Of a DNA stretch of 32,969 nt, positions 16,345 through 24,341 are shown piece after piece. A program made the position numbers and the translations under genes. The notes under the pieces are model-generated. The model had not been told where the DNA came from and did no database searches. It was given only the letters and a program-made list of their open reading frames with translations. Source of the DNA: Clostridiaceae bacterium DTU059 (GTDB lineage Bacteria > Bacillota > Clostridia > DSM-8532). Every line of letters begins with the position of its first letter. The stretch's first letter is position 1. The stretch covers positions 1-32,969 of the forward strand of contig LFSK01000030.1 of NCBI GenBank assembly GCA_001512555.1, given 5' to 3'.

Positions 16345-16373
16345 TTGAATAATCCATGCCAATGCTTTAAAAT
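16345..16373 (+). promoter_or_regulatory. Promoter of the half-size ABC exporter gene
   Basis: TTGAAT (16345-16350) and TAAAAT (16368-16373) are separated by 17 bp, 30 bp before the start codon. I see no strong terminator between the TIR gene and this promoter, only a weak TAAAG/CTTTA stem near 16248-16262. Confidence 0.6.
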
Positions 16374-16402
16374 GATAAGACTAAACTCCGAGGTTGATGA
16401 CA

Positions 16403-18133
16403 ATGAATAAACTTAAAGCATTTGTTCGCTACTACAAGCCATATAAGGGCATGTTTTTTCTGGATATGCTGTGCGCCACCATCCTTTCAGGGATTGATAT
16501 ATTTTTTCCTGTTCTGATTCAGTATCTTCTGGATGAGGTGTATGGCAAGAGGCCTGATAATATGCTGGAGTTAATCCTCCTTTCTGCGGCGGGACTTCTC
16601 TTTCTATACGTCATCCGGTATTTCTGCCAGTATTATATTACCTCCTGGGGACATATCATGGGAACCAGGATGGAGGCCGACATGAGGAGGGATCTGTTCA
16701 GTCATTTGCAGAAGATGTCTTTCTCCTTCTACGATGACAGCAATACCGGTAAGCTCATGTCCCGCATTACCAATGATCTGTTTGAGATATCGGAGCTGGC
16801 TCACCACGGCCCCGAGGATTTGTTTATTTCCATACTGAAGATCATCGGTTCGGTGGTTGTTATGATGACCATTGATGTGAGGGTCACCCTGATCCTTCTG
16901 GGGCTTACCATCTTCATTGTGGGCTTTACAGCATTCTACAACCTGAAGATGAGAGCGGTCTTTGCAAAGAACAGGGAGAAAATTGCCCAGGTCAATGCCA
17001 GAATTCAGGATAGCCTTGCCGGGATCCGCGTGGTAAAATCCTTTTCCAATGAGGATATGGAGCTCAGCAAATTTGATGCCGACAACCATGAGTTTGTGAA
17101 AACAAGGGAAAATAGTTATACCATCATGGGACGCTTTTTCAGCGGCAACTCTTTCCTTCAGGGGATTTTATACATCGCAGTTCTGGTAGCCGGGGGGATC
17201 TTTGTGACCCGGGGAACTGTCAGTGCAACCGAGATGGTGACATTCATTCTCTTTATCAATGTCTTCCTAAATCCCATTGAGAGGCTTGTCAATTTCACCG
17301 AGGCCTTTCAAAGGGGGATGTCTGGATTCGACCGTTTTTTGAGTATGATGAACAAAGAGCCTGAGATTATTGACAGCCCCAATGCAGTGGAATTGAAGTC
17401 GGTCAGGGGTGAGATTGTTTTTGATGATGTATCCTTCAGCTACAATGACAAGACCGAGGTGCTCAAGAATATAAACCTGAGAATAAAACCCGGACAAAAT
17501 GTTGCATTGGTAGGACCATCGGGAAGCGGGAAGACCACATTCTGCAGCCTTATTCCCAGATTCTATGAGGTTAATGAGGGCAGGATTCTGGTGGATGGTA
17601 CAGATATCCGGGATATCAAACTGGAATCCCTCAGGAAGAATATCGGTGTGGTGCAACAGGATGTGTACCTTTTTGGTGGTACCATAAGGGATAATATACT
17701 CTACGGGAAGCCTGACGCAAGTGACGAGGAAGTGATAACCGCGGCCAGGCTGGCTAATGCCCATGACTTCATAATGGAGTTGGAGGACGGTTACGATACC
17801 TTTGTGGGTGAACGGGGAGTTAAGCTCTCTGGAGGCCAGAAACAGCGGATATCCATTGCCCGCGCCTTCCTGAAGAACCCGCCCATTCTGATACTGGATG
17901 AGGCCACCTCTTCACTGGACAACGAAAGCGAAAGACTGGTTCAGGAGTCCCTGGGAGTTCTGGCAAAGGGCAGAACAACATTGGTTATAGCCCACAGGCT
18001 TACTACCATCAAAAACGCTGATCTGATTGTGGTGCTTACCTCAAAAGGTATAGAGGAGATGGGTACTCATGAGGAATTGCTGCAGGCAGGCGGTCTTTAT
18101 GCTGAACTGTATCAGGAAGGATCCACGATGTAG
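16403..18133 (+). CDS. ABC exporter half-transporter (fused membrane and ATPase domains)
   Basis: A 577-residue ABC half-transporter of the MsbA/LmrA/Sav1866 type. The N-terminal 320 residues carry about six membrane helices with the conserved EADMRRDLFSHLQKMSFSFYD coupling region. The C-terminal ATPase has Walker A (GPSGSGKTT), Q-loop (VVQQDVYLFG), signature (LSGGQKQR), Walker B (ILILDEATSSLD) and the switch His (VIAHRL). It should act as a homodimer, or as a heterodimer with a partner elsewhere, to export lipids, drugs or peptides. The ATG at 16403 is chosen because GAGG lies 9 nt upstream; ATG 16397 and TTG 16394 are in frame and possible. Only one such gene is present, which favours a homodimer. 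Substrate cannot be told from sequence. Confidence 0.9.
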   Translation: MNKLKAFVRYYKPYKGMFFLDMLCATILSGIDIFFPVLIQYLLDEVYGKRPDNMLELILLSAAGLLFLYVIRYFCQYYITSWGHIMGTRMEADMRRDLFSHLQKMSFSFYDDSNTGKLMSRITNDLFEISELAHHGPEDLFISILKIIGSVVVMMTIDVRVTLILLGLTIFIVGFTAFYNLKMRAVFAKNREKIAQVNARIQDSLAGIRVVKSFSNEDMELSKFDADNHEFVKTRENSYTIMGRFFSGNSFLQGILYIAVLVAGGIFVTRGTVSATEMVTFILFINVFLNPIERLVNFTEAFQRGMSGFDRFLSMMNKEPEIIDSPNAVELKSVRGEIVFDDVSFSYNDKTEVLKNINLRIKPGQNVALVGPSGSGKTTFCSLIPRFYEVNEGRILVDGTDIRDIKLESLRKNIGVVQQDVYLFGGTIRDNILYGKPDASDEEVITAARLANAHDFIMELEDGYDTFVGERGVKLSGGQKQRISIARAFLKNPPILILDEATSSLDNESERLVQESLGVLAKGRTTLVIAHRLTTIKNADLIVVLTSKGIEEMGTHEELLQAGGLYAELYQEGSTM

Positions 18134-18275
18134 AGACCACAGCCTTCCATAAAAGCCCATGAAATCATTGAGTCCAATTCGGAGAATCACAGTATTTATA
18201 GGGAAATCTATAAGAGAGCCATGATTCTTTATGAAACAATCAAATTCATGGCGCTGGAAATTGAGGAGGGAAGGT

Positions 18276-19727
18276 ATGCATAGGAGTGATATTGGTCTCA
18301 TCGGCCTTGCCGTTATGGGTGAGAACCTGGTTATGAATATGGAGAGCAAGGGGTTCTCGGTGTCGGTATACAACCGGAGCACCGACAGGGTGAAGCGTTT
18401 TGTGGAAGGAAGAGGAAAGGGAAAAAACATCATTGGAACCTACAGCATAGAAGAATTTGTTGACAGCCTGAAAACCCCCAGGAAAATCATGATGATGGTC
18501 AAGGCCGGAAGCCCTGTAGATAATCTGATAGAGCAGCTGATTCCCTTTCTTTCAAAAGGAGATGTATTGATAGACGGGGGTAATTCCCATTACCTGGACA
18601 GCATAAGAAGAACAAAATACCTTGAAGAAAAGGGATTCTACTTTATAGGCACTGGTGTCTCGGGCGGAGAGGAAGGAGCCTTGACGGGGCCGAGCATCAT
18701 GCCGGGCGGGTCCCAAGCGGCATGGCCCCTTGTCAAACCCATTTTTCAGGCCATTGCAGCCAGGGTGGAGGACGGTTCTCCCTGCTGCGACTGGGTAGGC
18801 GAGGACGGTGCGGGTCATTTTGTGAAGATGGTTCACAACGGCATTGAGTATGGGGATATGCAGCTGATCTGCGAGTCCTATCATCTCATGAAAGATCTTC
18901 TGGGCTACGATGCTTACACCATAAGTGGGGTTTTCCATGAGTGGAACCAGGGAGAGCTCAACAGCTACCTGATCGAAATAACCCGGGACATCATGGGGGT
19001 TAAGGATGAGAATGGAAAGCCTCTGGTGGACAGTATCCTGGATGCCGCGGGCCAGAAGGGGACGGGGAAATGGACTGTGGTGGAGGCTCTGGATCAGGGG
19101 GTTCCCCTCACCTTGATAGGGGAGGCGGTTTTCGCCAGGAGCCTGTCTGCCATGAAGGAGGAGAGGGTGAATGCCTCCAGGGTTCTTGCCGGCCCTTCCA
19201 TCACTGCTCCCCACGACCCTAAAGTCTTTTGTGAAGCCATAAGGAAAGCCCTCTACGCATCCAAGATCGTATCCTATGCCCAGGGATTTGCCCTTATGCG
19301 TGCTGCAGCAAAAAACTATGGCTGGCATCTGAACTATGGTGGTATCGCCCTTATGTGGAGGGGCGGATGCATTATCCGTTCCATCTTCCTGGGGAAAATC
19401 AAGGAAGCCTTCGACGAAAACCCGGATCTTGAAAACCTGATGCTGGATAGCTTCTTTAAAGAGGCATTGGAAAAAGCCCAGGATAGTTGGCGGGAGGTGG
19501 TGGCGCAGGCAGTTTTGAACGGGATTCCGGTTCCGGCTATGTCCAGCGCGCTGTCCTATTATGACGGATACAGAACTGCCAGGCTTCCGGCTAACCTTCT
19601 GCAGGCGCAAAGGGATTTCTTCGGTGCTCATACCTTTGAGCGTGTAGACAGACCGAGAGGGGAGTTTTTCCATCATAACTGGACTGGACGTGGTGGAAAC
19701 ACCTCAGCATCCACATATAACGCGTAA
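18276..19727 (+). CDS. gnd: 6-phosphogluconate dehydrogenase (decarboxylating)
   Basis: A 483-residue protein, full length for the long-form enzyme. The N-terminal Rossmann motif is GLIGLAVMGENL (residues 7-18), and NRST at 33-36 follows the second strand, consistent with NADP binding as in other family members. The substrate region SGGEEGALTGPSIMPGG and the catalytic segment GHFVKMVHNGIEYGDMQLI are intact, and the C-terminus holds the conserved YFGAHTFER-type segment (DFFGAHTFERVDRPRG). It converts 6-phosphogluconate to ribulose 5-phosphate plus CO2 and NADPH in the oxidative pentose phosphate pathway. An upstream in-frame start exists 15 codons earlier, but the ATG at 18276 has GAGGAGGGAAGG before it. 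No zwf or pgl is visible nearby. The gene points toward a pair of palindromic repeats and a convergent galM. Confidence 0.96.
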   Translation: MHRSDIGLIGLAVMGENLVMNMESKGFSVSVYNRSTDRVKRFVEGRGKGKNIIGTYSIEEFVDSLKTPRKIMMMVKAGSPVDNLIEQLIPFLSKGDVLIDGGNSHYLDSIRRTKYLEEKGFYFIGTGVSGGEEGALTGPSIMPGGSQAAWPLVKPIFQAIAARVEDGSPCCDWVGEDGAGHFVKMVHNGIEYGDMQLICESYHLMKDLLGYDAYTISGVFHEWNQGELNSYLIEITRDIMGVKDENGKPLVDSILDAAGQKGTGKWTVVEALDQGVPLTLIGEAVFARSLSAMKEERVNASRVLAGPSITAPHDPKVFCEAIRKALYASKIVSYAQGFALMRAAAKNYGWHLNYGGIALMWRGGCIIRSIFLGKIKEAFDENPDLENLMLDSFFKEALEKAQDSWREVVAQAVLNGIPVPAMSSALSYYDGYRTARLPANLLQAQRDFFGAHTFERVDRPRGEFFHHNWTGRGGNTSASTYNA

Positions 19728-19796
19728 CAGCACGAAAGTGAGTATTTTGACCCCGTAAGGCCGGCCGCTGTGCTAAACGTCTGAAAAACATCCGTA

Positions 19797-19933
19797 TGTC
19801 ATCGCGGGCGAAGCGCAGTGGAGCGCGGCGATCTCAAACCTCAAGGCCCTTCTTACACTCTAACTTTCCGCCTCCCACATCCCACCTCTAAAAGGTGAGA
19901 TCGCTTCGTCGTCTTCAACTCCTCGCAATGACA
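19797..19933. repeat. Palindromic MITE-like repeat, copy A
   Basis: A 137-bp non-coding element bounded by imperfect inverted repeats of about 40 bp: the left end reads TGTCATCGCGGGCGAAGCG... and the right end is the reverse complement of TGTCATTGCGAGGAGTTGAA.... The core includes CCTCCCACATCCCACCTC and a small ACCTCTAAAAGGT hairpin. Copy B follows 10 bp later in the same orientation. Both ends resemble a GTCATTGCGAG repeat that I recall from genomes of many bacterial phyla. No transposase or clear target-site duplication is visible. Confidence 0.75.
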
Positions 19934-19943
19934 AAGGGAAACG

Positions 19944-20088
19944 TGTCATTGCGAACGGAGCGATAGTGGAGTGCGGCAATCTCAAACCTCAAAGCTCTTC
20001 TTGCACTCTCATTTCCTACCTCCCACATCCCACCTCCCACCTCTAAAAGGTGAGATTGCTTCGTCGTCTCCGACTCCTCGCAATGACA
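19944..20088. repeat. Palindromic MITE-like repeat, copy B
   Basis: A 145-bp second copy. The left end TGTCATTGCGAACGGAGCG... and the reverse complement of the right end, TGTCATTGCGAGGAGTCGG..., agree over the first 11 bases and again at GCAATCTCA about 30 bases in. It is longer than copy A mainly because of an extra CCCACCT heptamer. It ends 9 bp before the galM stop codon. Together the two copies fill the 370-bp gap between gnd and galM and could fold into strong hairpins at the 3' ends of both transcripts. Confidence 0.75.
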
Positions 20089-20097
20089 CGAAGGGTT

Positions 20098-21153
20098 TTA
20101 CCTTGCCCCGAATTTGTAGATGGTGATATGGTGATATACCTCACCCGCTCTGAGAATGGGCGAGGGGAAGTGGGTATGCTTCATGGAATTTGGGAAGTAC
20201 TGGGTTTCCAGGCACAGCCCGCTGTGTTTTTTATAATCTGCGCCTCCCTTTCCCTTTTCATTCAGGTGGTTGCCTGTATAGAACTGCACTCCGGGCTTGG
20301 TGGTGTAGACCTCCATAAACCGGCCACTTTGAGGGTCATACACTTCGGCGGCTTTTTCCGGTTCCTTCCCACTCACATCAAGAACAAAGTTATGGTCATA
20401 GCCGCTTCCAAACTTCATCTGTTCATCGTCCTTGCATTCCAGCAGGCCCTTCCCGACAGCCCTCATCTTTGTAAAGTCAAAAGGAGTACCTGCCACATCC
20501 CGGATCTCTCCTGTAGGCAGGCATTCCCCGGATATAGGAGTGAACCTGCGGGCATTGATCATCAGTTGGTGGTGGTAAATAGTGCCGGAATCATGACCGG
20601 ATAAATTGAAATATGCGTGGTTGGTAAGGTTGACCACCGTATCCTTGTCCGATACCGCATGGTAGTCGATGACCAGTTCATTATTATCGCTAAGGGTATA
20701 GGTCACTGTTACATCCAGATTGCCCGGATAATTCTCTTCCATATCTGGGCTCAGATATTTCAGACGGAGACTTTCCCGTCCGGAATCTATGACTATTTCG
20801 GAAGACCATACCTTTTTATCAAAGCCCACGAGTCCACCGTGGAGCTGGTTGTTTCCCTCATTGTTGTTGAGCTGATAAAATACATCGTTGATGGTAAAGG
20901 ACGCGTCTTCCAGCCTGTTGGCGTGACGTCCTATGATGGCGCCGAAGAATGGGTGAGGGCGGGTATAATCCTCAAAACTATCGAAGCCCAGTGTGATATC
21001 CTTAAGGTTTCCATCCCTGTCCGGTGCATGGAGTGATACTATAATGCCTCCGTAGTTCATGATTTCTGCCTTCATGCCGCTGTTGTTCACCAGTGAATAA
21101 AGATAAATATCCTGGTTATTAATTCTCCCAAAAAGTTTTTTGGTGATTCTCAT
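20098..21153 (-). CDS. galM: Aldose 1-epimerase (mutarotase)
   Basis: A 351-residue galactose-mutarotase-like protein of normal length. The conserved features are intact: GRHANRLEDASF, N-x-LHGG with H105, the catalytic acid H179 in NLTNHAYFNL, and the catalytic base E316 in CLETQYFPNS. It interconverts alpha and beta anomers of glucose, galactose or similar sugars in the cytoplasm. The start at 21153 follows AAGGAGG with 9 nt spacing. It is transcribed divergently from prs and converges on gnd; the palindromic repeat begins 9 bp past its stop codon. Substrate range cannot be read from the sequence, and related enzymes also act on pentoses, which would suit the GH43 gene nearby. Confidence 0.95.
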   Translation of the reverse strand: MRITKKLFGRINNQDIYLYSLVNNSGMKAEIMNYGGIIVSLHAPDRDGNLKDITLGFDSFEDYTRPHPFFGAIIGRHANRLEDASFTINDVFYQLNNNEGNNQLHGGLVGFDKKVWSSEIVIDSGRESLRLKYLSPDMEENYPGNLDVTVTYTLSDNNELVIDYHAVSDKDTVVNLTNHAYFNLSGHDSGTIYHHQLMINARRFTPISGECLPTGEIRDVAGTPFDFTKMRAVGKGLLECKDDEQMKFGSGYDHNFVLDVSGKEPEKAAEVYDPQSGRFMEVYTTKPGVQFYTGNHLNEKGKGGADYKKHSGLCLETQYFPNSMKHTHFPSPILRAGEVYHHITIYKFGAR

Positions 21154-21199
21154 GACGGTTTGCCTCCTTGGTGGATTTTTGATAAATCTTCCGGTTACT

Positions 21200-21205
21200 A
21201 TTATA
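21200..21205 (-). promoter_or_regulatory. Candidate -10 box of galM
   Basis: A TATAAT on the minus strand lies about 47 bp before the galM start. The -35 at 17 bp is poor (TATGCT), so recognition may need an activator or the call may be wrong. Confidence 0.4.
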
Positions 21206-21296
21206 ACAAAACTGGTTAGTTGAGCATACTGAATATGGAAAAACAGGATTTCATGAGAAGAACAAAGCGCGTAATGCGGAATTTGGCGAATTATGT

Positions 21297-21325
21297 TTTA
21301 CAGAAAGCGATATGTGTTCTATAAT
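21297..21325 (+). promoter_or_regulatory. Promoter of the prs-GH43 transcription unit
   Basis: TTTACA (21297-21302) and a perfect TATAAT (21320-21325) are separated by 17 bp, giving a leader of about 58 nt before the prs start codon. Confidence 0.7.
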
Positions 21326-21389
21326 GTGATTGCCTGAATGATGAATTGTAAGTAGAAAATATCCCTTTGGGGGATATGCGGAGGATGTT

Positions 21390-22571
21390 ATGATTCAAAA
21401 AACCTATTCTGTCGGTGGCGAGCATGATATACCGGTGGGTCCTCTTGGGATCATCCCCATGCAGGGAACCCATGAACTCGCAATGCTGGTGAACAAACAC
21501 CTGGTAACAAAAAGGAAGAGCTTGTTTTCCGAGGAAAACAGCCTGAGCCAGCACTATTTGAAGGAATCCTATATAATTTCTGCATCCTGTCCCAGATTCA
21601 GTACTGGAGACGGTAAGGGTGTCATAAGTGAATCTGTGCGCGGATATGATATTTATATCATTTCGGATGTGGGAAATTACAGCTGCACATATAAGATGTT
21701 TGGTCAGGAATGCCGCATGAGCCCCGATGACCATTTTCAGGATATTAAAAGGATCATTTCTGCCATAGGCGGAAAGGCCAGAAGGATAAATCTGATCATG
21801 CCCCTGCTGTATGCGGGAAGACAGCATAAACGCGTCTCCAGAGAGTCTCTGGACTGCGCCATAGCCCTCCAGGAACTTGAGGACCTTGGGGTGGAGAACA
21901 TCATCACCTTTGATGCTCATGACCCTAGGGTACAGAATGCCATACCCATTAAGGGTTTTGAGAATATCTTGCCCACCTATCAGATAATAAAAGCTCTTGT
22001 AAGAAGCGAACCCGATCTCAGGATAGACAAATCCGGCATGATGGTGATCAGTCCCGACGAGGGTGGGCTTTCCAGAAACATCTATTATGCCAATGTACTG
22101 GGTCTTGATCTGGGGATGTTCTACAAACGCCGTGATGTGACCAGGCTGGTTAATGGGAAGAACCCCATCATAAGCCATGAGTTCCTGGGCGATTCGGTTG
22201 AAGGAAAAAGTGTCCTGATCATTGACGACATCCTGTCCTCCGGGGACTCCGTTCTGGATATCGTAAAGGAACTGAAGAAGCGAAAGGCTGCAAAAATCTA
22301 TGTGGGTGTAACCTTCGCCCTTTTCACCGAGGGACTGGATAAGTTTCATGACCTGTATGAGCGGGGTATGCTGAACAGGGTATTCTCCACAAACCTGACA
22401 TACAGGAAGGAGGAACTGAAAAAAGCCCCCTGGTACGTGGAGGTTGATATATCTAAATTTATAGCTCTGCTGATCAATACCCTCAACCATGACTCCTCCT
22501 TAAGTTCCCTTCTGGATCCTACAGAAAAAATCCGTTCCCTTATGGAGCGTCGCAATGCCGCAAAAAAATGA
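21390..22571 (+). CDS. prs: Ribose-phosphate pyrophosphokinase (PRPP synthetase), long divergent form
   Basis: A 393-residue protein aligning along its length with class I PRPP synthetases, which are usually about 315 residues. Recognisable blocks are SVRGYDIYIISDV, LYAGRQHKRVSRES (the ATP-loop region), FDAHD at 174-178, SPDEGGLSRN, FYKRRD and the phosphoribosyl loop LIIDDILSSGDSV with D279-D280. The extra length lies in an N-terminal extension and in inserts. The PRPP loop differs from the usual DDxxDTxGT pattern (here DDILSSGDS), so activity is likely but not certain. It would make PRPP from ribose 5-phosphate and ATP for nucleotide, His and Trp synthesis. The start ATG follows GCGGAGG. The gene is followed 34 bp later by a GH43 glycosidase in the same direction, which may feed pentose into this pathway (inference). 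Confidence 0.85.
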   Translation: MIQKTYSVGGEHDIPVGPLGIIPMQGTHELAMLVNKHLVTKRKSLFSEENSLSQHYLKESYIISASCPRFSTGDGKGVISESVRGYDIYIISDVGNYSCTYKMFGQECRMSPDDHFQDIKRIISAIGGKARRINLIMPLLYAGRQHKRVSRESLDCAIALQELEDLGVENIITFDAHDPRVQNAIPIKGFENILPTYQIIKALVRSEPDLRIDKSGMMVISPDEGGLSRNIYYANVLGLDLGMFYKRRDVTRLVNGKNPIISHEFLGDSVEGKSVLIIDDILSSGDSVLDIVKELKKRKAAKIYVGVTFALFTEGLDKFHDLYERGMLNRVFSTNLTYRKEELKKAPWYVEVDISKFIALLINTLNHDSSLSSLLDPTEKIRSLMERRNAAKK

Positions 22572-22605
22572 GGGTTGAGCAAATAGCCTTTGGTGAGGTG
22601 GTTGC

Positions 22606-24168
22606 ATGCCTGATCATGGTAAACGAAACTTTGAGAATCCAAGTCTATCAGGATTCTACCCTGATCCATCCATATGCAGAGTGGGTGAGGACTATTATCT
22701 GGTAACATCCAGCTTTGCCTATTTTCCGGGAATCCCGTTGTTTCACAGCCGGGATCTGGTCCACTGGAAGCAGATAGGGCATGTGCTTGACAGGCCTTCC
22801 CAACTGGATCTTGATGGCGTAGAACATTCTGAGGGCATCTTTGCCCCAACCATACGCTTCCATGACGGAAAGTTCTATGTGATCACAACCAATATAACCA
22901 GGGGCGGAAACTTCATTGTAACCGCAGACAGGCCTGAAGGCCCCTGGTCCGAGCCATATTGGCTCACCGATGCGCCGGGAATTGATCCTTCCCTGTTTTT
23001 TGACGATGATGGCCGATGCTGGTGTGTTGCCACCTGGGAGGTGCCGGAAGGACCGGCATACTACGGTGATAATGAGATTTGGATGCGGGAACTGGATCTT
23101 GATACCATGACCCTGAAAGGTGAGCGTTATGGGCTCTGGCGCGGAGCGCTGAAGAATGCCATATGGCCAGAAGCCCCGCATATATATAAAAAGGGCGGGT
23201 ATTACTATCTGATGATAGCTGAGGGCGGAACCGATTTCCATCACTCGGTTACCATTGCCAGAAGCCGGGATATTAAAGGGCCTTATGAAGGCTGTCCGTC
23301 AAATCCGATTCTTACCCACCGCCATCTGGGAAGAGGATATCCCATCGTTAATGTTGGTCACGGTGATCTGGTGGAAACCCAAAACGGGGAATGGTGGATG
23401 GTGCTTCTTGCCTCCAGACCCTATGGTGGATACTATCGAAATCTGGGACGCGAGACCTTCCTCGTCCCCGTAATATGGGAAGATGGATGGCCGGTGGTAA
23501 GTCCCGGGACCGGGAGGGTTGAATTCTCCTATTCATACCCCGATCTGCCTTCCTGGGAGCCAGAGACACCTGCATCGGTGGATCATTTCGACAGCAGCAG
23601 GCTTGATCCCTGCTGGAACTTCCTGCGCACCCCGAGAGAGGACTTTTACAGTTTGACAGAGCGTCCTGGATATCTGCGTTTGAAGGTAAGACCGGCCAGA
23701 TTGACCGAGCTTACAAATCCAAGCCTGGTGTGCAGACGTCAGCAGCATATGAGCTTTGTTGCGAGAACGGTTTTGGAATTTGATCCTGATTGGGATGAGG
23801 CGGCGGGAATGGTTCTGCTGCAGAGTAATCGCTATCATTTCAGGATGGAGTATGCCCTTGAAGGTGATCAGACAATTGTCCGCCTTATACAGTGCAAGGA
23901 TGGGGTTGAAACTCTGATCAATGCCATTCCCTGGCACTCAGATCGTTTTGAGATGATGATATCAGCCCATGGCCAGGATCTCAGTTTTTATTTCGGGGAC
24001 GGAGAGGAGAATATACCTCTGGCCCAAATGGTTGATGGCAGGATACTGAGCACCGACGTGGCCGGCGGGTTTGTGGGTACCACCATAGGCCTTTATGCGT
24101 CGGGTAACGGACGGGAGAGCCATAACAATGCGGATTTTGACCTGTTTGAATACAGGGCGGTCCTCTAA
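22606..24168 (+). CDS. Glycoside hydrolase family 43 (beta-xylosidase / alpha-arabinofuranosidase), intracellular
   Basis: A 520-residue GH43 enzyme: a five-bladed propeller up to about residue 310, then a C-terminal beta-sandwich of the kind found in GH43 xylosidases. The three catalytic acids are visible: general base D20 (GFYPDPS), pKa-modulating D127 (GIDPSLFFDDDG) and general acid E189 (WPEAPHIY). The stretch WKQIGHVLDRPSQLDLDG recalls subfamily 12-like members (from memory). No signal peptide is present, so it should act in the cytoplasm on imported xylo- or arabino-oligosaccharides. The ATG at 22606 follows GGTGAGGTGG. It lies 34 bp after prs and is probably cotranscribed; no sugar transporter is beside it. 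Xylosidase and arabinofuranosidase activity cannot be separated from sequence alone. Confidence 0.9.
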   Translation: MPDHGKRNFENPSLSGFYPDPSICRVGEDYYLVTSSFAYFPGIPLFHSRDLVHWKQIGHVLDRPSQLDLDGVEHSEGIFAPTIRFHDGKFYVITTNITRGGNFIVTADRPEGPWSEPYWLTDAPGIDPSLFFDDDGRCWCVATWEVPEGPAYYGDNEIWMRELDLDTMTLKGERYGLWRGALKNAIWPEAPHIYKKGGYYYLMIAEGGTDFHHSVTIARSRDIKGPYEGCPSNPILTHRHLGRGYPIVNVGHGDLVETQNGEWWMVLLASRPYGGYYRNLGRETFLVPVIWEDGWPVVSPGTGRVEFSYSYPDLPSWEPETPASVDHFDSSRLDPCWNFLRTPREDFYSLTERPGYLRLKVRPARLTELTNPSLVCRRQQHMSFVARTVLEFDPDWDEAAGMVLLQSNRYHFRMEYALEGDQTIVRLIQCKDGVETLINAIPWHSDRFEMMISAHGQDLSFYFGDGEENIPLAQMVDGRILSTDVAGGFVGTTIGLYASGNGRESHNNADFDLFEYRAVL

Positions 24169-24246
24169 TCAAATTCTAATCTTTCTTATATCTCTCCTTT
24201 AGGATTTGAGTATAGAATAAATAATGGAGCGGTATTCAGAGAGTTA

Positions 24247-24304
24247 AGCTGTCTTACACGGAATGCTTCTTCAAGGCAGGAAGGATGAGCCGGACAGCTG
24301 TTTT
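24247..24304 (+). terminator. Possible terminator hairpin after the GH43 gene
   Basis: AGCTGTC (24247-24253) pairs with GACAGCT (24293-24299), followed by GTTTTAT. The 39-nt interior can form further short stems, for example GCTTC/GAAGG-type pairings. It may be a terminator or a structured leader for the next gene. Confidence 0.35.
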
Positions 24305-24341
24305 ATAGGGTTTTAACCAATGTTTATGAAGCGGGATAGGG

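Noticed and set aside
13246-18133. A multi-gene antiphage defence island centred on the TIR protein
   Set aside because: The neighbours are ABC exporters and housekeeping genes with their own promoters. No nuclease, cyclase, helicase, integrase or toxin gene is adjacent, so only the TIR protein itself is of interest.
18552-19676. Open frame of 374 codons on the minus strand opposite gnd
   Set aside because: It is fully antisense to the conserved 6-phosphogluconate dehydrogenase gene and its translation has no family resemblance.
20050-20604. Open frame of 184 codons on the plus strand running from the repeat into galM
   Set aside because: It starts inside the palindromic repeat and continues antisense to galM; the translation has no domain.
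21291-22490. Open frame of 399 codons on the minus strand opposite prs
   Set aside because: It lies antisense to a well-supported gene, has no recognisable domain and no ribosome binding site of note. It is a by-product of codon use in prs.
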